From Neocallimastix lanati (nom. inval.) (lineage: Eukaryota; Neocallimastigomycota; Neocallimastigomycetes; Neocallimastigales; Neocallimastigaceae): 64,000 nucleotides of DNA. Below, one piece after another: positions 10,485 through 23,041 of this stretch. Every line of letters begins with the position of its first letter. The first letter of the stretch is position 1. The stretch covers positions 1 to 64,000 of the forward strand of contig JACVTC010000190.1 of the NCBI GenBank assembly GCA_016946835.1, written 5' to 3'. The notes under the pieces are model-generated. The model had not been told where the DNA came from. It did not search any database and saw nothing but the letters and a program-made list of their open reading frames with translations. Position numbers and translations under genes: made by a program.

Positions 10485-12627
10485 TGCATTTCGACATAAT
10501 TTATGTATAATCAGCTTAAATATTTGTACAATGAGTATAAATTATATAATACGCCACAACTTTCAACGTATATTTTTTAGCATTAAAAAAATAAAATAAA
10601 AACTAAAAAAATAAAAAAAGAATAAGTTTTCTATTAAGAATTTTATTTTATTTTTATTTATTTTCAATTATTTAATTAATTTTCATATTTTTATTATATT
10701 TTATTATTATTTATTTAATAATAAAACCTTTCCATTTTATTTTATTTAAATAAAATAAATAAAATTTTATATTTTATTATTAAATTAATTAAATAATAAA
10801 ATAAAATTTATTTTAATATTAAATATTTATTATTAATAAAATTTAAATATTGATATTGATATTAATAAAATATAATGATATTGATATTAATAAAATATAA
10901 TGATATTGATATTAATAAAATATATTGATATTGATATTAATATAATTTAAACTATATATATTCTAGTTAATTATTATTTATAAATTTAGAGCGTGTTTAA
11001 TTCTAATAAACATTTATACCATAAATCAATGATATCATTTTTTGTATTTTTTAATTAAATCATTTATTTCATCAGTTTTTGTTAATATTCTTCTTTTTTT
11101 TTTTTTTTCCAAACTCCTTCAATTTTCCTTTTGAAATTATTGTAAGATAAAGATTCTTCTCTTTTTAAATGATAAATCAATTCAAAGAAAGAAGGTTTTT
11201 TGTAAAATAATTTTTTTAAGTAATTGTTAAAAGATTCTGAAGCATTATTTGTTATGTGGTTTATATCGTTATAATAATTCCAATATTGAATATCATATTT
11301 ATATAAATAAGTCTTATTAAAATATTCCAAAAAATTTAAAAAATGGAATATATATTTGACATATAAATTTAATATAATTATAAATATAAAATATATATTC
11401 AGGATTTATAAAAGGAAAATTTGTAATAGCTTTATAAAACAAATAAATTTTATGATTACTTTCAACTTCATTATAACATAATTTGTTTTTTTGAACTTCT
11501 AACGATCTTTTATTATGCCATACACAATATTTAATAGTAATATTAGGAAATATTTTAATGGCAGCATTGGATATACCTTTTTCAAAATCACAATGCAAAA
11601 TTTTTGGTGTAACTATAATATTATTATTATATTAACTTGCATTCTTTTTTAATTCTTCAAATAATAATTCATAGATTGCTTGTTCTTTATTATTTAATAT
11701 AGATAGTGATGTAGTGTAAAAACTATTTATTTCTGGAGCATATATTTTTGTTATAAACACTTGATAACCAAATATTGGTGCAATATAAGATGTACCATCA
11801 GCAAACATATTTTCGTTGTATTTAATAAACAATTCTGTTTGGAATGGTGATTAAAAAATTATAATATTAGAATTTTTGAATATCATAAAATTTTCATCTC
11901 TTTTGTTTATATAATATTCAGATTCATCTGGAATTTCATTAAATTTTGATATATCAGGAGGGAGTTGTTTTTTTATATATCTTGATATTTGGGATTTAAT
12001 TGAATTATATTCAGGGCATATCAATCCAATTTCTTCAGATATTTCATTATATATATGTTATGTATTTATATCAAATGGGATTGAGGTTTTTCTAATTTCA
12101 TTTTTCATTTTATGTTTTACTATTGATACAGATGCATCATATTCTTTTCCTGGATGAGTATTTTTGTTTTTATATTTTATTACTTTATTATTATAATTTA
12201 GAATAATGTATGATTTACATTTTTTAACGGTTTTATATTCATTACATTTGAATACTTTTGTATGATTCGTTATATACCATAAATCAAATTTATAATTTTT
12301 GTTTACAATGATTTGGTTTTTTTTTTTTTTTTTTTTTTTTTTAGTTTCACTTATTTCTAATTGATCATCCATTTATTATAAATATTTTAAATTAAAAGTT
12401 TTATTTTTTAATTTTTTTTGTTTTAATCTATTTTTTTTATCTTATATTTTTATTCTTTTTTTTTTATTTTTTATTTTACTTTATTATTTTTTTTTACTAT
12501 AAATGTTAATAAAATTATAAAAAAAAAAAAAAATAAAAAAAAAAAAATAAACCCTATCCTATTCATTTATTTTTATAAGCCACGTTGTAATACATGAATG
12601 ATCAAACATAAATTATGTCGAAATGCA
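10485..12627 (-). mobile_element. Mutator-like (MULE) DNA transposon, decayed
   Basis: A MULE transposase relic on the minus strand is framed by a 22-bp perfect inverted repeat: TGCATTTCGACATAATTTATGT at 10485-10506 and its complement at 12606-12627. Flanking bases show no convincing 8-10 bp target duplication. A 25-bp tandem unit (GATATTGATATTAATAAAAT...) occurs three to four times at about 10851-10945 inside the element. The transposase is disrupted, so the copy is not autonomous. Confidence 0.7.
11068..12372 (-). pseudogene. MULE transposase with FLYWCH-like N-terminal domain, frame-disrupted
   Basis: Starting from ATG at 12372, the N-terminal part has a Lys-rich tract from an expanded A run, then a FLYWCH-like zinc-finger pattern (W..., C...C, HTHPG-like KNTHPG). 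Next come a MULE-type block with MFADGTSYIAP (first catalytic Asp), HCDFEKGISNA (second Asp) and CVWHNKRSL (the C-x2-H motif of MULE transposases), and a C-terminal block NNASESFNNYLK. The frame changes and stops between about 12060 and 11330 split it into four pieces. The family assignment rests on these motifs in the right order; DNA cleavage and joining at the inverted repeats is the known role. Confidence 0.75.
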
Positions 12628-12905
12628 ACACTCCCAGTGAAATCATTATGTAGTTATTTTATTAATCACAATTTATTTATTAAATTTATATTAAAGAATT
12701 CTCATACATAATATTATTAATAATATAAATTTATATATCTATCCATAATAAATTTATATTGATTCATATGATTTATATTATTTAAAGTTATACGCCACAA
12801 TATAAATAAATTTATTTTTATAATAAAATTTAATTATACTTAATTTTGTATTTATTTAATTTATATTAATTTTATATTTATTTTTATTTATTATATTAAT
12901 TTTTT
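12628..12905. other. AT-rich spacer, nothing recognised
   Basis: About 280 bases of AT-rich sequence between the MULE right end and the G+C-rich patch. A short TACGCCACAA string at about 12788 repeats one at about 10548 inside the MULE left end. No gene or clear element is seen. Confidence 0.5.
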
Positions 12906-13366
12906 TTTATTTCCGGTGAGTACCGCCCCCCTCAACACATAGGAATATTATGGTAGTCACAACACTTTGTGGATATAGTCCCTATTGGACAGCCTTACTA
13001 TTTATTCAGCATTGGCGCTCTAACCATACATATTATTGCTGAGATTTTCTAGCACGATTATTCTCGGAATGCTTTTTCGATGTCTAACTCCCTAGAAGCG
13101 AGGCTATAATAACCTAACCCAATGAATAGTCATGTATTTAGTCAGTAGATTGGTTATTCGTAGTTTAGCTACGTGAATATGAACCCATATGCTAGAAATT
13201 CCCTCGTAAGTATATTAATGACAGTTACTAGCGCAACCCTCTCAGGCCCACTGTTAGGACAGTATCTAGTCTATATTACTCCGGAATTTAAGAATACTAT
13301 ATATAAGGGGAGGGGGATATACTTACCTGTAAACGGAAACCCTAACCACTATCTACCGTAAAACCT
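12906..13366. other. Unidentified G+C-rich island
   Basis: About 460 bases with close to half G+C are embedded in sequence of roughly 15-20% G+C. A 62-codon frame from 13173 (+) covers the right part, but nothing in it is recognisable and it contains no family motif. The edges are sharp: TTTATTTCCGG on the left and a switch to copia-relic sequence on the right. There is a small hairpin near CGTAGTTTAGCTACG, and CAGGTAAGTAT, which matches a splice-donor consensus, is present on the minus strand near 13330. Candidates are a foreign insertion, part of an unfamiliar mobile element, or a non-coding RNA. I cannot choose between them. Confidence 0.4.
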
Positions 13367-13409
13367 TTTGTTCAGGAAAAACCGGAAAATGATCAATGGG
13401 CGTATTATA

Positions 13410-14560
13410 TTAAATTTATATCTGACATTCCCCTGAATTTTTAATAAACTAATTTTATGAAGTCTCAATTCTGTATATATTGATGTTTGATAAATACTTT
13501 CATTTTTACCATTATATATGACTGCTTTATTATCCACATTAATGTTAATATATTTTATGTTTATACTTAACTCTTTTAAAAAGTTTATTAGTCATAAACA
13601 ATTTAGAGCGCATTTGTTCAGACTATAAATACTCACTCTCGGCGGTAGATATAACAATACATTGTTGCAACTTTGAGTACCAAGTTACCAGAGTGCTTCC
13701 CATCATTATTAAGAACTCTGAAGTAGAATTTTTTTTTGTTTCTTCATCATTTCTCAAATCAGTATCCGCATAAGTTGTAACATTTTTATTATTAGTTATT
13801 TTTAGTTCACAATATTTTGCATAATTTAAATATTTAAAAATATTTAAAGCATTAATCCAATCATCATATGTTGGATTTTGATTTCTTTTTGATACTTTAT
13901 TAGTAACTAATATGATATCAAGTCTAGTGCCCATTACAAGATATAACAAGTTTCCCAGAGCCTACATGTATAATTTAAAAATGAATTCTTTAATTTTTAA
14001 TTTTTCATTCTTTATTTTCATTATGTATGAATATTTTTCATTTTCGTTAATTTTAAATAATTCTAATGTTTTTTCCAAGTACCTAAGTTGATGTAATATG
14101 TAACCATCTTTACATTTTATAAATTTTTATTCCTATAATAATGTTTATATCTCCAATATTACGTTATTTAAAATTTTGGTTTATTTTTAATTTTACTTTG
14201 ATTAATAGATCTATTGTTACCAGCTATTAATACATCGTCTACATAAATCGTAATAATACAAGATATTTTTTATACTTATCTTTTAATATAATGTATAGAT
14301 GGTTCACTCTTCAGTCTTTCAAAATTAAATTCCAGAAGTGTTTTATTTATTTTTTCATTCCAGAAACAACCAGCCTGTTTTAATCCATCGATAATTTTCT
14401 TAAATTTAATATATCCTTCTTCATTCATACCTTTAGAAATTTCCATATATAATTCTTCATTTATTTCTGCGCTTAGATATGCAGTTTAACATTTAACTGA
14501 TATATTATTGAAATTATTATTAACAACTATTGAAGCAATTATTCATAGAAAGTCTTGTTA
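13410..14560 (-). mobile_element. Ty1/copia relic (RT and RNase H part)
   Basis: Minus-strand pieces show copia RT (the Tyr-Val-Asp-Asp region near 14240) and the RNase H end with STAESEY near 13630-13640, plus DNKAVIYN near 13520. Compared with the whole copia at 45.3-51.8 kb it is clearly a divergent family, not a copy of the same one. It is 3'-half only, broken many times, and old. No LTR is recognised next to it. Confidence 0.7.
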
Positions 14561-14979
14561 AGTGTAAGTGAGAAAGTATTATCATAATGCTACACCATAT
14601 GCTTAATAAAAATATATTGCTATTTACCTTTCTTTATATTTTGTTATCTTACCATTGTCATTTTACTAATAACTAAAAACTCATTTACAACTAATTAGTT
14701 TTTTTTCTTTTGGGATTTCCTAAACCTTTTCAAAAACCTTTTTTTTTTTTATATTTTTAAATTCATTGTTTATTATTTATAAAGAGATAGCCTCTAGGAT
14801 AACAGAGCCTTAGTTGCGGCTTTACTGGGAATTTAAAGATATGAATTTTTTTAAATGAAAAACAAAAAGAAGAAAAAGGTAGAAAAGAAAACGGAAAGAA
14901 AAAACACAAACAATTTTCTCCCTATAAGGAGAGAGAGGTAAGGAAGAATACAACGTAAAAGGAAAGGTTCACCTGAATG
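14561..14979. other. Intervening sequence, nothing recognised
   Basis: A T-rich stretch is followed by an A/G-rich stretch (about 14850-14950). It may be the decayed leader of the gypsy relic that follows, but no diagnostic motif is seen. Confidence 0.4.
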
Positions 14980-16325
14980 ACAACCCTACGTCGAACAAAA
15001 CAAACTTCAGGAAACCAAGAATTTTTTCAATCATTAATAACCCTCTACAATGTGAAGTTCCTAACTAGTACCAGAAAGTTTTGTTCTCAATGGAACTATC
15101 AACAACCTTACGGATCTAACAAGATACAAAGAAGACTTGATTTGCTTATATCCATGTTTTAGTATTAATATTAACCCTCCAAATTTGGTAAAGGAACTAA
15201 AGATTAACATTAAAAAAAAGGTTACTTTATTCAAGGTATTAAGGAATGTGCCAAACCTACGTACCATAACTGACCAGGAAGAGATCCTCTGGACTACCCT
15301 ATAGAAGAAACCTACTTAAACCAAAAATAATACTGTTGTGACAAGATGCACACAACCCTCCGGAAATTAGATAGGAGAAAATCCTGCCAGTGTTGATTAT
15401 TCCTAACCAGTATTACCAAGACGACCCTCCGAAAATCAGACAGAAGAACGTTTAGCCAGAAAAAATTATTTTCAATAAGAGCTACCTGGACTACCCTCCG
15501 GAAAACCTATAGGAGAAGCCTTGGCCAGATAAAATTTTCCTGAGCTAGAAGCAGAACAACGACCCTACGGAAAAATCCTAGCCACTTCAGCCAGTACCTA
15601 TTTCTAAGGAAGAAAGATGAGGAGCTCTGTCTATGTTGACTACCGGAAATTAAATTAGCAAACCCTAAAGAATTCCTACCCACTCCTTTTAATTACTGTT
15701 GTTTTCGAAACTATGAAAGATTCGAAAATTTTTAGTAAGCTTGAATTAAAAAGCGCATATAATCTTATAAGAATACATGAAGGAGACAAATTTAAAACCG
15801 CCTTCCGTACCAAATATGACAACTTTGAATATACAATGATGCCTTTTAGGCTCACCAATACCCCTGCTGTTTTACAAGGTTTCATAAACACTGTCCTACA
15901 CGATTTTATTAATAAATATGTCCAGGTTTATCAAGATGATACTATTATTTATTCAAAAAAGTTTCGAAGAACATGCTAAGCAGGTAAAAACTGTTCTACA
16001 ACTACTCATCGATAACCATCTCGTGGCCAAAATTTCCAAATACGAAATTCACAAGCAAGAAGTGTAATTCCTTAGCCATATTGTTAGCAGTGAAGGTGTC
16101 AAGACTGATCCTCATAAACTCGAAGCTATTAATTCCTGACTAACTCCTACCAACATTAAAAGAAGTCCAATCTTTTATCGGATTTTGTAACTATTAATGT
16201 CGTATTATCAAGCATTTTTTCTAAAATAGCTAGGCCTCTACATTACCTTACCAAAAAAGATGTTGAATTCGTATGGAATGAAGACTGCCAGGCTACCTTC
16301 CTAAAGTTAAAGGAACTTCTAATAA
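14980..16325 (+). mobile_element. Ty3/gypsy relic, family A (part of pol)
   Basis: The clearest part is RT: VDYRKLN near 15640 and [18 protein letters not shown] near 15725-15785, with a Q-D-D region near 15935, running on toward 16325. It belongs to the same family as the relic at 21.2-24.2 kb and differs from the whole chromodomain element. Upstream lies a degenerate tandem array (about 15290-15600). The right edge abuts a copia relic at about 16.33 kb. Broken many times; old. Confidence 0.7.
15290..15600 (+). repeat. Degenerate about 60-bp tandem array in gypsy relic
   Basis: Four to five loose copies of a unit centred on ACCCTCCGGAAA...ATAGGAGAA...GCCAG occur at about 15290, 15350, 15420, 15490 and 15555. 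The core is conserved while the spacing varies from about 55 to 70 bases. It lies just upstream of RT and may once have been coding (a Pro-Ser-Gly-Lys / Gly-Glu-Ala repeat in one frame). Confidence 0.5.
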
Positions 16326-16329
16326 GATT

Positions 16330-18665
16330 TTGGAATGTAATAAAAAATTTGACATCAGAAGAAACATATGTTTGAGTAATCCATTTTGTTAATAGTAAGT
16401 AGTTCATATGGAATTTTATTTTTTATCCCTTTATGAGGGATTCGGTTATGAATGTAGTTGGAAGTGGCTACGGCGTCTTTGCCAAAAATGTAAACTCAAT
16501 GGTGCACCATTTAACTTTGATTTTACAGAATTGATTATTGTACCTTTAAATCGTTCAGTCCTACCATTTTGTTGTGGATGGTAAGGAACAGTGAATTGAT
16601 GTTTTATTCCCAAGTTGATACAAAATAGTTTAAAATTTTTGTTGTTAAATTCAATACTATTATCTGTACAAATAGATTTAATTCTTTTATTAAATTGATT
16701 TTTTATTTTGTTAAGCCAATTTTAGAAGTGATAAAATGTTTCGGATTTACTCTTCCTAAAGAGAGTCCATCCAAATCTTGCATGGTCATCCAACATGGTT
16801 AAAATATATTTATTGTCATAGATAGAGTTTTGGATTGGACTTATAAGGTCCATATGTATGAGTTGAAATATGCTTTTTTCTCTGTTAAGATGATGAATTG
16901 AAAGGTTTACTTTTGAATTTTGAATGACTACATACAGGACATTTTGAATTTACATTGAGTTTTAAAATTTTGTTTTTGATACTGTTGATATTGAAATGAA
17001 CAAAATAACGATGCAATAAATTTAGTTTATCTATTGATTTCAAATGTATATTACTAAATTATTATTTTGGTTCTCTTTTTGAAAATTTAATGGTTGAGTT
17101 GAAATCCAAAATTTAAAATGTGTTAAATTGGTTTGATTTAATTGATATTAATCTTTCATTGTATTGGTTATAAACTAATGAATATGATTTATTATTAGTA
17201 TTATCAAAAATAATTTTATATCCTTGTTGTGTGAAATTTCCAATTGATAATAAATTTTTATTTATTTTTGGTGAGAAGTAAACATTCTTAATGACAATTT
17301 TATGATTATCAATGTATCCTATGAGGTCTCCTTTAAATTGTGTTGATATAATTTGATTATTAGCTAAATAAACTATTTCATTGCATTCTTGAATATTATT
17401 TAATTTATTTAAATGATTTACAATATTTATTGATGCACCGGAGTCTAATATCCATGACATCATTTCTTTTTATTTATTGTTGTCATAAGATTTATTTATT
17501 GTGGCTAAATTAATGTGGAGATTATCTCGAGAATTGTAATCCTTGATGAAAACATCTACATAGCAAGTGCCAAACTTATGTTTTTCTATAAAATTAGCAT
17601 AATTTCTATGTTTATTATGTTTTCTTTTAAAATTATTTCTTCTGCTTTTGTAAGTTTTTCTTCTTTTGTTATTATTTTTTTTATCTCTTCATTTTCTACA
17701 GTCATAAAAGAAATTGCCCCATTCGCCATAGTAATAACATCTACCATTTTTAGTATTTTTTTTGGTAGATGTATTTGTTTTGAGTGTATTTTCTTATTTG
17801 TATTAATGCTATTATTATTTTCTTTTGAAAATATATTTTAATGATTTTGATTATTAGTTATGGATTCCAATACGTTTGATGAGATGATTTCAGGCAATAC
17901 ATCCTTAACGTATTCACCACATTCGTTCCAATCATTTTTAAATTGGAATACATTTATTCAACGGAGTTTCTCTGGAAGACTTCTGTTAAAGGATGCCTAC
18001 TTTAACACTTGGTTCAATGTCATTATTTATTTTCTCGAGTTCATCAATGGTATTCTGTAGTTCAGCAATAAAGATATTAATATCCACTTCTGGGTTGAAC
18101 TTTAAATTATCAAACTTATTTTTAAGTTCTAATTTACGTGTATTAATGTTTTTAGTAAAAGATCTTTTTAAAATTCTCCACAATTGGAAAGCTGTTTTGT
18201 TTGATCTCTGCACTATGTCTTGGGTTTTTTCTCCAATGCTGTTTAGGAAGATCCATTTTGTTGTAATGTCATTATTGATGTCAACCACATTGGTGTTTTT
18301 GTCATACGCCAATGTGTCATCAAATTTATCTTCTATATACTTGGATAGATCATCTTATATATCTCTTTTCCTTAAATTTTTAACCTTTTCTTTGGTGATA
18401 TAACCACATAGGTTGTTAATTGATAATATATAAAGGATTTTGATTCTCCATCTATTATAGTTTTCAGTATTTAATTTAACTACTCTGTTGAAGTTTTCAG
18501 AATAGTTAAATTTAATTGTTGTCCTGATGTCGATGGGTTCTTCAATGGTAATTACTTGATTTCTATTAGTTCTTCTTGTATTAGCCATTACCGAAAACTT
18601 TAAAAAAGCAATTTATTTCATTAGTAATTTATTAAAATTTATATTATGAAAATATTCTATCAATA
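16330..18665 (-). mobile_element. Ty1/copia relic (leader, gag, protease, part of integrase)
   Basis: This minus-strand sequence is closely related to 47.99-50.33 kb of the whole copia. It holds the MANTRR-like gag start near 18588, gag core at about 18.0-18.5 kb, WILDSGASINIV protease motif near 17410-17460, and the N-terminal part of integrase. It stops at about 16.33 kb where family-A gypsy sequence begins. Only the 5' half is present and it is broken many times. No LTR is recognised; leader similarity to the whole copy extends to about 18.66 kb. Confidence 0.8.
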
Positions 18666-19954
18666 ATAATAATAAAAATTAATAATAATAATAAATTTTA
18701 ATTATTTATTAATTAAAAAAATTTTTTTAAATATTTAAATATTAAAAAAATGAAATTATTTTACAAAGGTTTTTTATATAACTATATATTAAAATAATTT
18801 TCTTTTTTTTTACTAGATTATTTATAAATATCACTTTTATTAAATATTAAAATATTTTTATTAAAGTTTAAGATTTTATAAAACACTAAGCAAGAATTTA
18901 AAAGGAATAAAATGATAAATTAATTATTTAAATATTATTTTTTTTTAATTTTAAAAATTATATTTTAAATTATTATTCTTTATACATCTGTTTAAATTAT
19001 TAATATTTATTTTTATATATATATATTAAATAATATTTATTATATATATATTTTGAAAAATTATAAAACGTTTATAACGTGTGATAAAATATTTTATTTA
19101 AATTTATTATTATTTATTTATATTATATAAATATTTAATTTTTTTTAAAAAAATTTAATTTTAAATTTATTTATTTATTATAGTTTTATTTATTTATTTA
19201 TTTAAATTACATATATAATTTATCAATTTAATTTTTCGAAATTCTCACATTCCATAAAATTTATGTTTACATAAATTTTTATGTGCTTGTATAGTATTTA
19301 TGATATTACATAAATTTATTTTATATCATGTTACAATAAGTTCCACTATAAAGCAGTAATAATTACTCAAATGATTAATTAACTATTTATTATTTTATCT
19401 TTATATATTTATTAACAATATTATTTATTAATAATTAAACTTTTTATTTTCATTTTATATATTTAATTACTTATAAAATTATTCTAATTTAATCAAAACA
19501 ACTTTAATCTAAATAAAAGGAAAACTAAAATAAATATCTTAACTTTGTCTTAATAATTTAACTAACAACACATTAACTATAAAATACATGTTATTAAACA
19601 CTAAATAATAAAAATAAATCACTAAGTTCTTTAAAAACACAATTAAATTATTTAAGTATTAATTTATTTAAATTTATTTAACCAAACTATTTTAAACTTA
19701 TTATTTAAACTTTAGAGAATAATAAATAAATAATATAATAATAAAGTTGTACGAAAAAGATAGGAAGAACTAAAATATAAGTTTAATTCTTTCTTTTTCA
19801 TTGGAGATAACTTTTTTTAATTTTCCATTGTCTTTAGTCTTTGTATAATTTTTCATTTAAAATAATTACAAAATTCTCTTTAAAGCCTGATTAAAGATTA
19901 TTTTCATTCATTTCAGAAATTATTGTTGCAACGAACTAATCATTTTTTTTTTAA
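18666..19954. other. AT-rich spacer with one dispersed-repeat copy
   Basis: No gene is visible. About 19249-19352 is a diverged copy of the dispersed repeat also present at 10306-10445 and 39331-39470 (shared CATAAAATTTATGTTTACAT and GATATTACATAAATTTAT). Confidence 0.55.
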
Positions 19955-20140
19955 TCATGACATCGCAATCACAATAACATTTTTCTTCCCTGGTTGATAT
20001 AAAACCTTAATGATAAGCACTAATAAAAATAAAACACATCTATTTTGTTTGGTTTATCTTTTTCTTTATTCTTAAATAGTCTTTCTAAAAAATTTATGAT
20101 CTAAATATGTAACTGTTTTCCATTATAATTTCAATTGCTG
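19955..20140 (-). mobile_element. Possible Ty3/gypsy RNase H fragment
   Basis: On the minus strand, about 20.0-20.13 kb contains YLDHKF and, further on, a YQPGKKNV string. These resemble the end of gypsy RNase H (TDHKPL ... Y-x-P-G-K-x-N-V-V-A-D-A-L-S-R). The fragment is short and decayed, and the call is tentative. Confidence 0.4.
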
Positions 20141-20770
20141 TGTTGATTATAACTTTGATTATAAATCTGATTAAAATTTGGAGAATTGAATTGTTTAAAA
20201 GGATGAATACTATTTCTATAATAAATAGTTGTGAAATAAATACTGTAGTTATGACGATTTCATTAATAATAGTTCTTTCAATTCAGCTTCTTCAAAAAGC
20301 TTCTTCCAAGTTTATACATCATTGAATTATTACTTGAAATCAAGAGTATGGATGATAATTTATTGAATCGGAATAATTTTCAACTGTAATGAATGACTAA
20401 TATATTTTAGATAAGTGATTGAAAATATTATTAATAAAATAATATATTTTAATAATTTAAAATAGTTAATAATAATTAATCTTCAATTACAAGAAAATTA
20501 TAATATTAAAAATTATAATCTTTTACTTTGAACTAATTCTTATACTTTGTAAATCATTCCTCACCGTAATCAATTCACTTTTCTACGATAGATAACTCTT
20601 AATTCTAACTAAATTTAAAGAACTTTTAAAATAAATATTTCTATTAACAATTTAAAATCTCTAATTAAAATAAGAACATTTCCCTGGCCTATTTAAATTA
20701 ATAACTATTATTTTAATAATTCTTTATAAATTTTTTTAATAATCTTTTTAGAAACCCCTCTTTTGGAACA
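20141..20770. other. AT-rich stretch, no gene supported
   Basis: A 61-codon frame at 20140-20325 (+) is Ile/Asn-rich and has no recognisable features. It is more likely chance or relic coding from the opposite strand (minus-strand QxYNQ-like text). Nothing else is seen. Confidence 0.45.
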
Positions 20771-20822
20771 ATGACCTTTTGGAAAACTTACTTTTTTGAA
20801 AAATCTATTTATTTAATCGTTA

Positions 20823-21207
20823 TGAAGGATAACAACGCTACTTACCAGGATGGATTTACTGGAGATCGCCGCTACTTCAAGGAATTTCTCGCTCAAATTG
20901 AACTTATTTTCATGCACTTCCCAGACCGAATTGAAGATGATACTACGAAAGATGTTTATATCATTTCTATATTCTATGGAAAAGTTATGAATTGGGCAGA
21001 TTCTCTAATAGAAAGCAGAGATCCTTGTCTTAACAACTACGAAGAATTCATTTCAAGACTTAAAGCCACTTTCGGTAACAGTGCTGATACCTTTGTTTCT
21101 AATCAAAAGTTCAGAATAATCAGGCAAAAACGTCTTAGGGATGTAGAAAACTATATTCTTGAGTTCAACAGGTATGCTGACAAGTCATATTGGAATGAAT
21201 TTGAGCT
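20823..21207 (+). mobile_element. Ty3/gypsy gag fragment
   Basis: The text beginning MKDNNATYQDGFTGDRRYF matches the start of Gag in the whole chromodomain element ([22 protein letters not shown]) and runs in parallel through the NRYAD block. At about 21.21 kb it meets minus-strand pol sequence of another gypsy family head-on, so the junction is a rearrangement or insertion boundary. Only the N-terminal Gag part is left. Confidence 0.75.
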
Positions 21208-22253
21208 GAGTATCCTTCATCTTGGCACACAAAATTTCACAGGATTGTTTATATTCTGCCACATCATTACATCATTTTTTCAAGTTTGGTCAGGCATACT
21301 AGTGGGTATATTAATTCGTAGGTTTTTTTTTTGATATCTAAGGTGACCAGCCGTTTCATCATTATGGTTCAGTTTTATGATGGTTTTCCTTAAATTAGGT
21401 GGGACATATATCTTCTCTTCCCTCTTTAAAAATATCCCATTTTTGAGAAACTAGCTGTCTATAATAGTTTTGTCCTTGGTGACAAGTTTGGCTAAAAAAT
21501 CCTTTTATTTCACAAGTAACCCTGCTATATATCGTCCACAAAGAAGGACTTTTGGTACATGATCAGGAAAGTGTCTCCCAAAAGGTTTTCAAATCCTTGA
21601 GTCTTTTAAGGTAGAATAATAGGAGACTCTTCTAAGTTCTGGCTAGCGAGTAACTCATGGTCAGCCCTGCGGAAGAGTTGGTAAGCTTTACCATAAGATT
21701 TAACTAGTTTGTAGATGATGGTAAAATCAAAGACTGAGAGAAATTCTTGCCAACGTCTTGAAGTTGGGTAAATAATTGTGGTTTACTGGCAAAAAAGTAT
21801 ATTCCATTGATCAGAATATACCTGGGTTTGAAATTAGATGCCTGAAAGTAGGTGTCTCCACTCAACAAAGGCAATTTTAATAGCTAAAAGTTCTTTGCAC
21901 GTAATAGAGTAATTAATTTCAGAGTTGAAAAGACTTTTAGAGCAAAAATAAACAGGGTGAAGTAAGTCATCATCACCATATTAGGAAAGAACACAACCTA
22001 TAGCAAAGTTGTTGGCATCACACTCTAAAATGAAAGGTTTGTTCAGGTAAGGATAGCCCAGAATATGACCTGATTCCAGAAGTTCTTTTAACTTAAGGAA
22101 GGCAGCCTGGCAGTCGTTGTTCTATACAAATTCAACATCTATTTTCGGTAAGCTGATGAATAGGCCTAGTTATTTTGGAGAAATTCATAATAAAATGATG
22201 GTAGTAGTTATAGAACCCGATGAACGATTGTGTATCCTTTATGTTGGTAGCAG

Positions 22254-22287
22254 TAGGGTTAGGTTTAACCATAACCCTAACCCTAGG
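22254..22287. repeat. Short interstitial telomere-like repeats, head-to-head
   Basis: TAGGGTTAGG is followed within a few bases by ACCCTAACCCTAGG, so TTAGGG-type units face each other. TTAGGG is the common fungal telomere repeat. The tract lies inside the family-A gypsy relic and is only about 34 bases long. Confidence 0.55.
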
Positions 22288-23041
22288 CCAGGATGTAATC
22301 GCTTCAAACTTGTGAGGATCAGTCTTGATACTTTCACTGCTAATAATGTTGCCGAGGAATTCCATTTCTTGTTTATGAAATTCACATTTGGAAATATTGG
22401 ACACAAGCTGGTTATCGATGAAGTAGCTTTAAGATTGTTTGTATTTGCTTCTTAGAAATTTTTTGAATAAATGATAATATCATCTTTGTAAACTTGAACG
22501 TATTTTTTTTTATAACATTGAGTAGAATAGTGTTAATGAATCTTTGAAAAACATTAGGGTTATTGGGAACCCAAAAGGTGTCACCATATATTCAAAGTGT
22601 CCATATTTGGTACGAAAAGCGGTTTTAAATTTGTCGTCTTCACATATTCTTATAAGATTGTAAGCGCTTTTTAAGTCAAGCTTACTAAAAATTTTCGAGC
22701 CTATCATAGTACCGAAAAATAACTGTGATTAGAACGAGTATGAAGGAATTCCGTAAGGATTGCTGATTTAATTTTCTGTAGTCAATATATATGCTGAGTT
22801 CTCTATTTTACATCCTTTAAAATAGGACTGGATTCGCAGCTGGTGAGATAGATCTTCTAATAATTTAAGCCGAGTAATACTTTTTTACTAATTCTTTAGT
22901 ATTAATTTTAAGTTTTCTGGTGGTATTGGTCCTTTAGTACTTACAGTAATACTAAGAACGCAGAAATGTCTCGAACTTCTTCTGTAGGGTTGTCTTGCCC
23001 TTTGTGGCTAAAGTGGTGTCTAGAGAATTTCTGTAGGGTAG

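Noticed and set aside
13410-18665. One copia element split by the family-A gypsy relic at 15-16.3 kb
   Set aside because: The 3' piece (13.4-14.6 kb) is a much more divergent copia family than the 5' piece (16.3-18.7 kb), so they are not halves of one element.
22117-22455. 112-codon plus-strand frame near the telomere-like tract
   Set aside because: Antisense shadow of the family-A gypsy RT relic.
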